Positions 9,764 to 19,072 are shown, numbered from the stretch's first letter. The stretch: DNA of 64,000 nt from Pseudomonas sivasensis (GCF_013778505.1 NZ_JAAOWU010000005.1:92824-156823), one strand, 5' to 3'. Made by a program: numbers and translations. The notes: a model not told the origin generated them from the letters alone.

Positions 9764-9771
9764 AACAATAA
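9764..9771 (+). promoter_or_regulatory. CA motif before the MocA-type oxidoreductase
   Basis: AACAATAA, 18-25 nt upstream of the start codon and just before the AAAGGA ribosome site. It fits AANAANAA, a Crc/Hfq-type site. Inferred. Confidence 0.35.
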
Positions 9772-9788
9772 TCCAAAGGACCACGGCT

Positions 9789-10904
9789 ATGCGTGAACTC
9801 GGAATCGGCTTGATCGGCACAGGCTTCATGGGCCGCGCCCACGCCTTGGCGTTCAACAATGCCCGGGCGGTGTTTGAACTGCCAGTCACCCTGAAGCTGG
9901 CCGCCCTGGCCGATGCCGACACCGAACGCGCCCAGCACTGCGCCTCGTCCTGGGGGTTCGATCACGCCCATGGCGACTGGCAGGCGCTGATCAACGACCC
10001 CAAGGTCGATATCGTGGCCATCACCACCCCCAACCACCTGCACTACCCCATGGCGATGGCCGCGATTGCCGCCGGCAAAGCGGTGTATTGCGAAAAACCC
10101 CTGGCCGTGAGCCTGGAACAGGCCGACGCCATGCGCCGCGCCGCCAGTGCCGCCGGGGTAGTAACCCGGGTGGGCTACAACTATCAACACAACCCGATGA
10201 TCACCTTGGCGCGGCAATTGATCGCCAGTGGCGAGTTGGGTGACCTCATCAGCTTCCAGGGCGAGTTCAGCGAAGACTTTATGGCTGACCCAACATCACC
10301 CTGGTCCTGGCGCTGCGAAGTGGAACACGCCGGCGGCGCCCTGGCGGACTTGGGCAGCCACTTGCTGTCGATGGCGCGCTATCTGGTCGGGAATGTGGTC
10401 AGCGTCTGCGCCGATACCCAGACCGTCCACGTTCAACGCCCGGCTGTCAAAGGCAGCAACGAACTCAAACCTATCGCCGTGGATGACCAGGTACATGCCC
10501 TGCTGCGTTTCGCCAATGGCGCGCGCGGCACGGTGAGCAGCAGTTGGCTCAAACATGGCTACAAGAACCACTTGAGCTTCGAGATCAGCGGCACCAAAGG
10601 CACCTTGGCGTTCGATCAGGAGCGCTTGAATGAGCTTCGCCTGTGCCGTGTCGGCCAGGACGGCTTCCAACGCTTGCTGGCCGGCCCTTCCCTGCCCGGT
10701 TATGCGGCGTTCAGCCCGGCAGCGGGACACCAACTTGGCTACAACGAGTTAAAGACCCTGGAAGTGCAAGAATTGATCATGGCCGTCGCAGGCCAGGGGA
10801 CCGATGGCACCGACTTTGAAGCCGCGTGGGAAGTGGAGCGGTTGGCGACGGCGATTCGCGTGGCTGCCCAGGAAGAACGTTGGGTCAACGTGAACTCGGT
10901 TTGA
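9789..10904 (+). CDS. Gfo/Idh/MocA family NAD(P)-dependent oxidoreductase
   Basis: About 371 residues. The N-terminal Rossmann fold has the GTGFMG dinucleotide loop near residues 9-14, the EKPLA motif typical of the family lies near residue 100, and a GGALADLGSH segment in the C-terminal domain matches the catalytic region (Asp and His). Members act on sugars, inositols and related polyols. I chose the ATG at 9789, preceded by AAAGGA; an in-frame ATG at 9729 lies inside the operator repeat and has no ribosome site. It stands alone, with no sugar transporter or inositol gene beside it, so the substrate is open. The operator suggests an inositol or sugar signal. Confidence 0.85.
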   Translation: MRELGIGLIGTGFMGRAHALAFNNARAVFELPVTLKLAALADADTERAQHCASSWGFDHAHGDWQALINDPKVDIVAITTPNHLHYPMAMAAIAAGKAVYCEKPLAVSLEQADAMRRAASAAGVVTRVGYNYQHNPMITLARQLIASGELGDLISFQGEFSEDFMADPTSPWSWRCEVEHAGGALADLGSHLLSMARYLVGNVVSVCADTQTVHVQRPAVKGSNELKPIAVDDQVHALLRFANGARGTVSSSWLKHGYKNHLSFEISGTKGTLAFDQERLNELRLCRVGQDGFQRLLAGPSLPGYAAFSPAAGHQLGYNELKTLEVQELIMAVAGQGTDGTDFEAAWEVERLATAIRVAAQEERWVNVNSV

Positions 10905-10907
10905 ACA

Positions 10908-10996
10908 TGTGGGAGGGGGCTTGCTCCCGATGGCGGTGTGTCAGACGAAGATGTTCCAACTGGGCCACCGCCATCGGGGGCAAGCCCCCTCCCACA
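10908..10996. repeat. REPIN-type inverted repeat pair
   Basis: TGTGGGAGGGGGCTTGCTCC and its inverted partner enclose a variable loop. The arms also pair through CGATGGCGGTG / CACCGCCATCG, so the whole would fold into a long hairpin in single strands. It matches the REP doublets scattered between genes of fluorescent pseudomonads, and lies right after the oxidoreductase stop. Confidence 0.8.
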
Positions 10997-11040
10997 TTTA
11001 GATCACCTACACATTTAGATCGCCTACACACATTTAAATC
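10994..11040. repeat. Short 17-bp tandem repeat
   Basis: ACATTTAGATCACCTAC is followed directly by ACATTTAGATCGCCTAC and then a decayed third unit (ACACATTTAAATC) reaching the stop codon of the acyl-CoA ligase gene. Confidence 0.6.
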
Positions 11041-12742
11041 AGCGCAAGGCTCGGCGCAGCACTTTACCCACGGTGGTTTTAGGCAACTCGGTGGTGCGAA
11101 ACTCCACATACCTGGGCACCTTGTAGCCCGTCAGGTATTCCCGGCAATGGGCGAGGATCTGTTCCTGGGTCAGGTTCGGGTCCTTGCGCACCACGATGAT
11201 CTTCACTTTCTCGCCCGTGACGCCGTCCTCCACGCCAATCGCGGCTACTTCGCCTACGCCGGGGTGCATCGCCACCACGTCTTCGATTTCATTCGGATAC
11301 ACGTTGAAGCCCGAGACCAGGATCATGTCCTTCTTGCGATCCACCAGGCGGATATAGCCGCGCTCGTCCATCACGCCAATATCGCCGGTGGACAACCAGC
11401 CCTGCGCATCCAGCACCTCGGCGGTTGCCTCGGGGCGTTTCCAGTAGCCCTGCATCACCTGCGGGCCACGCACTTGCAGTTCGCCCTGCTCGCCAATGTC
11501 GGCGAGTTCACCGTCCTCACGCATAAAGCGCACCCAGGTGGACGGCAACGGCACACCGATGCTGCCGGTGAATTCCATCTCGCGCATGCGCGCAATGTTG
11601 ATCGGGCTGATGCTCACTACCGGCGAGCACTCGGTCAGGCCATAACCTTCGATGATCGGCAGCCCAGTGACTTCCTTCCAGCGCTTGGCCACCGCCGTAT
11701 GGGTGGCCATGCCGCCGGCGATCACCATGCGCAGGTCGGAAAAGTCCCGCGCGCAGAACTCCTTGTTTTCCAGCAAGCCGTTAAACAGTGTGTTGACCCC
11801 GGCAATGCCGTTGAAGCGCTCCTTGCGCAGGATCATCTGCACCCGCTTCACGTCCCGAGGGTTCGCGATGAGGATGTTGCGCCCGCCCAGGCACATGAAC
11901 ATCAGGCAGTTCACCGTCAGGGAAAAGATGTGGTACAGCGGCAGCAACGTGACGTTGGTTTCCTGCTTGTGTTGGTCCAGTTGGTCGCCGACCCACGCCT
12001 TGGCCTGCAATAGGTTGGCGATGATATTACGGTGGCTGAGCATCACGCCTTTGGCGTCGCCAGTGGTGCCGCCGGTGTATTGCAGGAAGGCCAGGTCATC
12101 CAGGGCCATGCTCACCGGAAAGTGGTTGAGGGCCCGCCCCTGTTTCAACACCCGATTGAAACGTACCGCCCCCGGCAGCTTGAACGCGGGTACCTGCTTC
12201 TGCACGCTGCGCAGGATGAAGTTCATTGCCGCGCCCTTGAAGGTGCCGAGCAAGTCGCCGATGGCCGCGATTACCACGCGCTTGACGCTGCTGCCAGCCA
12301 CAACCTTCTCCAGGGTGTGGGCGAAGTTTTCGAAGATCACCACCGTCTCGGCGCCGCTGTCCTTGAGCAAGTGTTTGAGTTCGTGGGCGGTGTACAGCGG
12401 GTTGACGTTGACCACCACCGCGCCAGCCAGGATGGTGCCGAGCAGGCAGATCGGGTACTGCAAGCAATTGGGCATCATCAGCGCCACACGGTCGCCCGGC
12501 TGTACGCCCTGGCCCTGGAGCCAGGCGGCAAACGCAATGCCTTGGACCTGCCAGTCGGCGTAGGTCATTTCGGTGCCGATGCTGACGTAAGCCACGCGCT
12601 CACGGAATTTTTCCAGGTGCTCCAGGAATACTTCCCGCAGCGATGGGTATTCCTCAATCGCGGCATCAATGTCTGCCGGGACGCCGGGCAGATAAGCGTT
12701 CAACCACACGCGTTCGGTGTGTTCCTGGCTGATAGCGTTCAT
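11039..12742 (-). CDS. Long-chain fatty-acid--CoA ligase (AMP-forming)
   Basis: About 567 residues with all hallmarks of the ANL family: the P-loop TGGTTGDAKG near residue 215-225, GYGLTECSP, the STGD motif with the following hinge DRKKDMI, and a C-terminal lysine in PKTTVGKVLRR. It activates fatty acids to acyl-CoA for beta-oxidation. I chose the ATG at 12742, which has AAGGAG upstream; a longer frame adds 25 residues unlike the family. Last gene of a four-gene minus-strand operon, 31 bp after the thiolase. FadD1/FadD2-like in size and motifs, but whether it is the housekeeping enzyme cannot be told here. Confidence 0.9.
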   Translation of the reverse strand: MNAISQEHTERVWLNAYLPGVPADIDAAIEEYPSLREVFLEHLEKFRERVAYVSIGTEMTYADWQVQGIAFAAWLQGQGVQPGDRVALMMPNCLQYPICLLGTILAGAVVVNVNPLYTAHELKHLLKDSGAETVVIFENFAHTLEKVVAGSSVKRVVIAAIGDLLGTFKGAAMNFILRSVQKQVPAFKLPGAVRFNRVLKQGRALNHFPVSMALDDLAFLQYTGGTTGDAKGVMLSHRNIIANLLQAKAWVGDQLDQHKQETNVTLLPLYHIFSLTVNCLMFMCLGGRNILIANPRDVKRVQMILRKERFNGIAGVNTLFNGLLENKEFCARDFSDLRMVIAGGMATHTAVAKRWKEVTGLPIIEGYGLTECSPVVSISPINIARMREMEFTGSIGVPLPSTWVRFMREDGELADIGEQGELQVRGPQVMQGYWKRPEATAEVLDAQGWLSTGDIGVMDERGYIRLVDRKKDMILVSGFNVYPNEIEDVVAMHPGVGEVAAIGVEDGVTGEKVKIIVVRKDPNLTQEQILAHCREYLTGYKVPRYVEFRTTELPKTTVGKVLRRALR

Positions 12743-12752
12743 GGCAGTCTCC

Positions 12753-12765
12753 TTATTGTTATTTT
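12753..12765 (-). promoter_or_regulatory. CA motif before the acyl-CoA ligase gene
   Basis: The minus strand reads AAAATAACAATAA directly before GGAG and the ligase start codon, overlapping AANAANAA twice. Likely Crc/Hfq target within the operon; inferred. Confidence 0.45.
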
Positions 12766-12773
12766 GGGTAGCG

Positions 12774-14072
12774 CTACTTTTCGACAATGGCGGTAATGCC
12801 CAGCCCGCCCGCTGCACAGATCGAGATCAACCCGCGCCCGCCGCCGCGCTCGTGGATGGCCTTGGCCAACGCCGCCAATTGCCGGCCACCGGTGGCGGCA
12901 AACGGATGACCACAGCCGAGGGAACCGCCGTTGACGTTCATTTTGGCGCGGTCGATGACGCCCAGCGGCGCGTCGAGTCCCAGGCGTTCGCGGCAATAGT
13001 CGGCGTCTTCCCAGGCCTTGAGGGTGCACAACACCTGAGCGGCAAAGGCTTCGTGGATTTCGAAAAAATCGAAGTCGGCAAAGCTCAGGCCTTCGCGCTT
13101 GAGCATGCGCGGCACGGCATAGGCCGGGGCCATCAGCAGACCTTCGGTGCCGTCGACAAAACTCACCGCGGCGGTTTCGCCGGTGCGTAGGTAAGCCAGC
13201 ACCGGCCAGCCGTTGGCGGCCGCCCACTCTTCGCTGGCCAGCAGCACCACCGAGGCGCCATCGGTCAGGGGCGTGGAGTTGCCCGCTGTGAGCGTGCCGT
13301 TCTGGCGGTCGTAGGCTGGGGATAGACCGGCGAGTTTTTCCAGGCTGGCGTCGGCCCGCAGATTGTTGTCACGGGTCAGGCCGCGGTGGGGGCTGATCAG
13401 GTCCTCGAAGAAACCGCGTTTGTACGCGGCATCCAGGCGTTGGTGGCTAGTGAGGGTCAGCTCATCTTGGGCCAGGCGCTTGATCTGCCAGCGCTTGGCC
13501 ATTTCTTCGCAGTGCTCGCCCATGGACAAACCGGTGCGCGGCTCGCCGTTGCGTGGCAGCAGCGGTTTGAAGAACATCGACGGCCGCGCCTTCAACAGAG
13601 CCTTGAGCTTGTCGCCCAAGCCCTTGGCGCGGTTGGCTGCGAGCAAGGTATGGCGCAAGGATTCGTTGATGCCGATGGGGGCGTCGGAGGTGGTATCGGC
13701 GCCACCGGCAATGCCTACTTCGATCTGGCCCAGGGCGATTTTATTCGCCACCAGCAATGCCGCTTCCAGGCCCGTGCCGCAGGCTTGTTGCAGATCGTAG
13801 GCCGGGGTCTCGGGGGACAAGGTGGTTGATAGCAGGGACTCACGTGCGAGGTTGAAATCCCGCGAATGCTTGATCACCGCGCCGGCGGCAAACTCGCCCA
13901 GGCGCTGGCCATGCAGGTTGTAACGGTCGACCAAGCCTTGCAGCGCCGCTACCAGCAAATCCTGGTTGCTGTCGTGGGCATACACCGTGTTGGAACGGGC
14001 AAAAGGGATACGGTTGCCGCCGATAATCGCCACGCGGCGGGTCGGGGCCGGATTGAAGCTGTAGTCACTCAT
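12774..14072 (-). CDS. Acetyl-CoA C-acyltransferase (FadI-like thiolase)
   Basis: 432 residues. The thiolase triad is visible: nucleophile Cys in QQACGTG near residue 96, His in CGHPFAATG near residue 387, and the second Cys in SICAAGGLG near residue 418. It cleaves 3-ketoacyl-CoA to acetyl-CoA and a shortened acyl-CoA, or runs the reverse. The closest pattern is the FadI/FadA2 branch of long-chain thiolases. The start overlaps the stop of the MaoC gene by 4 bp (ATGA), so the two are translationally coupled. Confidence 0.9.
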   Translation of the reverse strand: MSDYSFNPAPTRRVAIIGGNRIPFARSNTVYAHDSNQDLLVAALQGLVDRYNLHGQRLGEFAAGAVIKHSRDFNLARESLLSTTLSPETPAYDLQQACGTGLEAALLVANKIALGQIEVGIAGGADTTSDAPIGINESLRHTLLAANRAKGLGDKLKALLKARPSMFFKPLLPRNGEPRTGLSMGEHCEEMAKRWQIKRLAQDELTLTSHQRLDAAYKRGFFEDLISPHRGLTRDNNLRADASLEKLAGLSPAYDRQNGTLTAGNSTPLTDGASVVLLASEEWAAANGWPVLAYLRTGETAAVSFVDGTEGLLMAPAYAVPRMLKREGLSFADFDFFEIHEAFAAQVLCTLKAWEDADYCRERLGLDAPLGVIDRAKMNVNGGSLGCGHPFAATGGRQLAALAKAIHERGGGRGLISICAAGGLGITAIVEK

Positions 14073-14959
14073 GTATGGCTCTCATTCCAGACAAATAGCC
14101 CGCGCATATGGGGTTTGTCGCCGGCGAAATTGCGCACTTCGAATTCGCGACGCGGGCCGGTCACAGGGTGTTGCCACAGGGCAACTTGGCCGGGCAAAAA
14201 GATCGGCAACTTGAAGTCGCAATGGGCTTCGGCCTGATCCAATCCACCGGGCGGTTGCTGGGCGGCCAAGGCGCGGCCAAGCGTCCACATGCCGTGGGCG
14301 ATGGCGCGGCGGAAACCGAAGAGTTTTGCGCCGATCACCGAGGTGTGGATTGGGTTGAAATCCCCCGAAACCTTGGCGAAGCGCCGGCCCAGGTCGGCGG
14401 GTAAAACCCAGCGCTGGGTGCGCAGCAGGCCGTGTTCCTGCAATGGCAACGCGTCGCCCCAGGGCTCGCCGATCGGGTCTTTTACGTCGCGGCGCAGGTA
14501 GAGGCTGTCGCTTTCCCACGCCAGGGTGCCGGCGCTGTAAGCGCGTGTGGCGATGCTCAGCGCCTGGCCCTTGGGGTGGGCGACCCAGCGCTCGGCATAC
14601 ACCTCCAGGCGCAAGGCCTGACCTTCGTGCAGGCGCTGGTGCTGACGAATGCGATTGGCCAAGTGCACCATGCCGCTGGCCGGGTACGGGAAGCTTGGCC
14701 GGGTCAACAGCATCAAGTGCAGCGGGAACGCCAGCACATGGGGATAGGACAGCGGCACACCCTGCTCGCGCCGGAACCCGCAGGCACGGCCATAGGCGGC
14801 GATGCCGGCGGCGGATAACCCCACCGCCGAGCGCACCAGCCGCTCCTTGGGCAGTACCGGCGCGCCGTCGAACTTGGGCTTACGCAGGGCGCGCACGCCA
14901 TCCAGCAACAACTGGGTGCGCGAGGGCGGCGGGTCGATAATCTGGGTCACGTAGTCCAT
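14069..14959 (-). CDS. MaoC-family (R)-specific enoyl-CoA hydratase
   Basis: 296 residues, twice the single hot-dog length, so probably a double hot-dog. The C-terminal half has the hydratase-2 motif: SGDFNPIH near residues 195-201, with catalytic Asp and His, followed by the helix GFRRAIAHGMWTLGRAL. It should hydrate trans-2-enoyl-CoA to the (R)-3-hydroxy form or act as the matching dehydratase. Placed between a FabG4-like reductase (3 bp upstream) and a thiolase (4-bp overlap). The size and neighbours recall mycobacterial HtdX next to FabG4. Confidence 0.85.
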   Translation of the reverse strand: MDYVTQIIDPPPSRTQLLLDGVRALRKPKFDGAPVLPKERLVRSAVGLSAAGIAAYGRACGFRREQGVPLSYPHVLAFPLHLMLLTRPSFPYPASGMVHLANRIRQHQRLHEGQALRLEVYAERWVAHPKGQALSIATRAYSAGTLAWESDSLYLRRDVKDPIGEPWGDALPLQEHGLLRTQRWVLPADLGRRFAKVSGDFNPIHTSVIGAKLFGFRRAIAHGMWTLGRALAAQQPPGGLDQAEAHCDFKLPIFLPGQVALWQHPVTGPRREFEVRNFAGDKPHMRGLFVWNESHT

Positions 14960-14962
14960 GGC

Positions 14963-16306
14963 TCAGGCTCCCAGCAGACTTTGGCCGCACACACGAACGA
15001 CTTGGCCATTGACGCCACCCGACGCGGGATGCGCCAACCAGGCGATGGTCTCGGCCACATCGATGGGCTGCCCGCCCTGGCTCATAGAGTTCATGCGCCG
15101 CCCTGCTTCGCGAATCATCAGGGGGATCTTTGCTGTCATCTGGGTCTCGATAAACCCCGGCGCTACGGCATTCACCGTCACCTGCTGCGTGGCGGCGCGT
15201 GTCGCGAGGCCTTGCACCAGACCGATCACGCCAGCCTTGGAGGTGGCGTAGTTGCTTTGGCCGAGGTTGCCGGCAATACCGGAAATCGATGACACACACA
15301 CAATGCGCCCACCGGGATTAAGCCCCTGGTTTTCCATCAATGCGGTGCTCAGGTGCAACGGTGCTTCGAGGTTGACCGCCAGCACATCGCGCCAGGCCGC
15401 TTCGGGCATTTTTGCGATGGTCTTGTCGCGGGTGATGCCGGCGTTGTGCACCACCACATCGAACGCGCCGTATTGGCTGACGTGGGCCAGCAACGACGAG
15501 GCTGCGTCCGGCGCGGTGATGTCCAGGGGCAACGCTGAACCATCGACGCTGGCGGCGGCCTGTTCCAACGATTGCTGGGCCTGGGGCACGTCCACACACA
15601 CCACGTGCGCCCCTTCACGCGCCAAGACTTGGGCGATGGCCAAACCGATGCCACGGGAAGCGCCAGTGACCAGCGCACGTCGGCCAGCGAAAGGCTTGTC
15701 CCAGTTGACACTAGGGTTGCCATCCACCGGTTTTTCCAATCGCACCACTTGCCCCGACACATAGGCCGAACGCCGCGACAGGAAGAAACGCAGGCTGCTG
15801 TCCAACCCGTCTTCGGCGCCTGGCGCAACATAAAGCAACTGGACGGTGATCGCCCGACGCAGCTCCTTGGCCAGCGAACGCACCAGCCCTTCTAGGGCGC
15901 GTTGGGCGACGGCGTGGGGCAAGTCCGCGCAATGCTCAGGTGCAGTGCCGAGCACCACGACCCGTGCGTGTTGGCCCAGGCGCTTGGCGTTGGCGTGGAA
16001 GAATACGTACAGCTCATCCAACTGTTTAAGGTCGACCACCGCGCTGGCGTCATACACCGCGCCCTGCGCCTTGACCGTAGACGGCGCCTTGAGCGTTGCC
16101 GGGGTAGCCGCGACCGTGTCGGTGGCGCTGAAGACCTGGTGCACCTGGGAGGCCAAGCGCCCTGCCCCGGCGACAATCACCGGATTAGCCAGGCCCGGCT
16201 GACCGCTGCGATGGCGTTGCAACGGCACGGGCTGGGGCAAGCCCACTGCCTGGGCCAGGCGACGGCCCCAGGGGGAATTGACGAACGATAGGTAGCTGTC
16301 ACTCAT
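14963..16306 (-). CDS. High-molecular-weight 3-oxoacyl reductase (FabG4-like)
   Basis: About 447 residues, almost twice a usual SDR. The first 200 residues form a degenerate Rossmann-like domain. The second half is a complete SDR: TGASRGIG near residue 208, NAG, the Ser in CVSSISG, and Tyr/Lys in NYATSKAG near residue 352. This two-domain layout is that of mycobacterial FabG4, which reduces 3-oxoacyl-CoA with NADH. A GTG at 16318 is possible; I prefer the ATG at 16306. First gene of the operon fabG4-like, maoC, thiolase, ligase. Confidence 0.85.
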   Translation of the reverse strand: MSDSYLSFVNSPWGRRLAQAVGLPQPVPLQRHRSGQPGLANPVIVAGAGRLASQVHQVFSATDTVAATPATLKAPSTVKAQGAVYDASAVVDLKQLDELYVFFHANAKRLGQHARVVVLGTAPEHCADLPHAVAQRALEGLVRSLAKELRRAITVQLLYVAPGAEDGLDSSLRFFLSRRSAYVSGQVVRLEKPVDGNPSVNWDKPFAGRRALVTGASRGIGLAIAQVLAREGAHVVCVDVPQAQQSLEQAAASVDGSALPLDITAPDAASSLLAHVSQYGAFDVVVHNAGITRDKTIAKMPEAAWRDVLAVNLEAPLHLSTALMENQGLNPGGRIVCVSSISGIAGNLGQSNYATSKAGVIGLVQGLATRAATQQVTVNAVAPGFIETQMTAKIPLMIREAGRRMNSMSQGGQPIDVAETIAWLAHPASGGVNGQVVRVCGQSLLGA

Positions 16307-16352
16307 ATCAGCATTCACTCACAACACATTCTGACCTTGTAAACCCGGTCCA

Positions 16353-16440
16353 TGTGGGAGGGGCATGCCCCCGATAGCGGTGGTTCAGCCAATGAGTCGG
16401 TGACTGATGGATTGCTATCGGGTGCAAGCGCCCTCCCACA
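16353..16440. repeat. Degenerate REPIN-type inverted repeat
   Basis: TGTGGGAGGGGCATGCCCCC at one end and its imperfect inverted partner, ending CCCTCCCACA, at the other, with GATAGCGG / TGCTATCG pairing inside. It lies between fadE and the fabG4-like gene and carries more mismatches than the other copies. Confidence 0.65.
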
Positions 16441-16455
16441 CTGGCCGCGTTTGTC

Positions 16456-18981
16456 CTAGTTGACCGAGGCGTTTTCGCTTTGGCTGCTGCGCCGCTTGGT
16501 GGCCGGTTCCAACGCCTGCTTGCGCTGCTGCAAGGCCTCCAGCAAACCAAAGTCCTGCGGGAAGTCATCCACCTGGATACCGTGATCGGCGTATTCCACA
16601 TAGCGCGCGAGCAAGGCGTCTTCGTCGTCGCTGATCAAGTCCAGCGCCCTGGCCTTGACGCGCCAGGTGGTGAAAGCCGTGCCGGAAATAGGCATCGGTT
16701 CGAGCACGCCTTGCTTGATGGCAGGCTTGAGCCGGGCGTCGATCAGCTCCACTTGTGGCAGCAGACGGAAGCCCAACTCGCCATACGCCAACTTGTCGAT
16801 TTCCGGACGTGGAATGTAGGAATTGGCCAACAACCGGTCACGGGTCTCGCACGGTGTCTGCACCACATCGGCCACCTGGGCCAGTAGGCGATCCGACGGT
16901 TTGCGCAGCGGAATGCCGAACGGGAACGTCAGGCCGCGCACCACGGCGGCGGCGGCTTTGGAGGGGTAGTTTTCCAGCACTTCGGCAAGGGCTTCATGAG
17001 CACGCACTAGCGCATCCTGAGCCGACCAGTGCACCAGCGGCAGGTCTGACTGAGGCCGGCCGTCATCCTCGAAACGCTTGAGCACGCAGGACAAAATGTA
17101 CAGCTGCGACAGAATATCCCCCAGACGCCCGGTGATACTTTCCTTGCGCTTGAGGGCACCGCCCAGCACACCCATGGAAATGTCCGAGATCAGCGCCAGC
17201 ACCACCGACAGACGATTGGCCTGGCGGTAGTAGGACGCCAGCGCGGGGTCGGTCTTGGCAGGTGCGGAAATCAGACGGCCGCCAGTCAGCGAATGCACCG
17301 CCGCACGTACGGTGTTGGCTAGCACGAAACTCACGTGGCCGAACATCGCGCTGTCAAAGTCTTCCAGCGCCTTACGCCGGTCCGGGTTGCGCGCCGCTTC
17401 CATCTCACGGAACACATAGGGATGGCAACGGATCAGGCCCTGGCCAAAGATGATGAGGCAGCGCGTCATGATATTCGCGCCTTCCACCGTGATGGCGATG
17501 GGGCTTTGCTGATACGCACGGGCCAGGAAGTTATTCGGGCCCATGCAAATGCCCTTGCCGGCGACGATGTCCATGCCGTCGTTGACGATGATTCGCGCAC
17601 GCTCGGTGACGTGGTACTTCGCAATGGCGGAGATCACCGAAGGTTTCTCGCCGGCATCCAGGGACGCTACCGATACCTTGCGCACCGCATCGCAGGCATA
17701 CAAATGCCCGGCCATGCGCGCCAGAGGTGCCTGCACCCCTTCGAACTTGCCGATGGGCAGGCCGAACTGCTTGCGCATCGCGGCATAAGCCGTAGTGCCA
17801 CGCACCGCAACCTTGGCCAGGCCGACGTTGGCCGACGGCAACGAAATGGCACGGCCCGCTGCTAGGCACTCCATCAGCATGCGCCAGCCATTACCGACTT
17901 GCTCACGGCCGCCGATCACCCATTCCAACGGGATGAAGACGTCCTTGCCGGTGGTTGGGCCGTTCTGGAATACGGCGTTAAGTGGCCAATGGCGGCGACC
18001 GCTGTTTACGCCGGGGTGGGACGTGGGGATCAGTGCGCAGGTGATGCCGAGCGAACCTTTCGGGCCCAGCAAGCCGTCCGGGTCTTCAGCGCGAAACGCC
18101 AGGCCCAGCACGGTGGCGATGGGGCCGAGGGTGATATAGCGCTTGTCCCAGGTCACTTTGAAACCCAGCACTTCTTCGCCCTCGTGCATGCCCTTACAGA
18201 CAATACCCAAGTCTGGAATGGCCCCGGCATCCGAGCCCGCATACGGGCTGGTCAGGGCAAAGCACGGGATGTCTTCACCCCGAGCCAGGCGCGGCAGGTA
18301 GTAATTACGTTGGGCGTCGGTGCCGTAGTGCAGCAACAGCTCGGCCGGGCCGAGGGAGTTGGGCACCATCACCGAAATCGCCGCCGCCGAGCAGCGCGTC
18401 GACAGCTTCATCACCACTTGCGAATGGGCATAGTGGGAGAAGCCTTTGCCGCCGTACTGCTTGGGAATGATCATGCCGAGGAAACCGGCATCCTTGGTGT
18501 ACTGCCAGCCTTCGGGGGACATGTCCTGCCAGACCTGGGTGGTTTCCCAGTCGTTGGCGATGTCGCACAAGGTTTCCACTTCATTGTCGAGGAAGGCTTG
18601 CTCCTCGGCGCTGAGGCTGGCCGGCGCGGCTTGCAACAGGCGCTGCCAATCGGGTTTGCCGCTGAACAACTCGGCGTCCCACCACACGGTACCGGACTCG
18701 ATAGCCGCACGCTCGGTGTCGGACATTGCCGGCATGATCGTGCGAAAGAGGCCGAGGGCCTTGCTGGTGAGCAAGGTGCGACGCAGGGGTTTGATCGTCA
18801 TCAGCAACGCGGGCGCTATCACCAGCAGCGCCGCGACGCTGGCCCCAAAACCTGCCACCACGTTGAACACGTAACCCAGTGCCAACCAGATCAAGCCGGC
18901 CCCTAACCACAGGGTCGAGGCAGCTTGTCGATACGCCAGGGCAATCGCGGCTGCGAAACCCACCAATAACCAGATAACCAT
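16456..18981 (-). CDS. fadE: Acyl-CoA dehydrogenase FadE
   Basis: About 841 residues, the long form seen in gamma-proteobacterial FadE (E. coli about 814), not the 380-residue mitochondrial type. The first 50 residues contain two hydrophobic stretches, consistent with inner-membrane attachment. The dehydrogenase core follows, with FAD-binding segments such as CFALTSPYAGSDAG and KRYITLGPIA, then a long C-terminal extension. It makes the first oxidation of beta-oxidation. The start at 18981 has GAGGT upstream; a longer frame adds 33 residues before the membrane segment. Transcribed separately, with an AT-rich palindrome about 90 bp upstream. Confidence 0.9.
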   Translation of the reverse strand: MVIWLLVGFAAAIALAYRQAASTLWLGAGLIWLALGYVFNVVAGFGASVAALLVIAPALLMTIKPLRRTLLTSKALGLFRTIMPAMSDTERAAIESGTVWWDAELFSGKPDWQRLLQAAPASLSAEEQAFLDNEVETLCDIANDWETTQVWQDMSPEGWQYTKDAGFLGMIIPKQYGGKGFSHYAHSQVVMKLSTRCSAAAISVMVPNSLGPAELLLHYGTDAQRNYYLPRLARGEDIPCFALTSPYAGSDAGAIPDLGIVCKGMHEGEEVLGFKVTWDKRYITLGPIATVLGLAFRAEDPDGLLGPKGSLGITCALIPTSHPGVNSGRRHWPLNAVFQNGPTTGKDVFIPLEWVIGGREQVGNGWRMLMECLAAGRAISLPSANVGLAKVAVRGTTAYAAMRKQFGLPIGKFEGVQAPLARMAGHLYACDAVRKVSVASLDAGEKPSVISAIAKYHVTERARIIVNDGMDIVAGKGICMGPNNFLARAYQQSPIAITVEGANIMTRCLIIFGQGLIRCHPYVFREMEAARNPDRRKALEDFDSAMFGHVSFVLANTVRAAVHSLTGGRLISAPAKTDPALASYYRQANRLSVVLALISDISMGVLGGALKRKESITGRLGDILSQLYILSCVLKRFEDDGRPQSDLPLVHWSAQDALVRAHEALAEVLENYPSKAAAAVVRGLTFPFGIPLRKPSDRLLAQVADVVQTPCETRDRLLANSYIPRPEIDKLAYGELGFRLLPQVELIDARLKPAIKQGVLEPMPISGTAFTTWRVKARALDLISDDEDALLARYVEYADHGIQVDDFPQDFGLLEALQQRKQALEPATKRRSSQSENASVN

Positions 18982-19072
18982 GGGGATACCTCTACTCGAT
19001 TCAGGGCGTGGTTTACGTGCGCAAGGTCGAATTGACCTGCGGCGTAAAGCCACACTACAAACTTGGAAAGCT

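Noticed and set aside
10826..12013. A 395-codon plus-strand frame across the REPIN and the acyl-CoA ligase
   Set aside because: It overlaps the end of one good gene and the complement of another and runs through repeat DNA.
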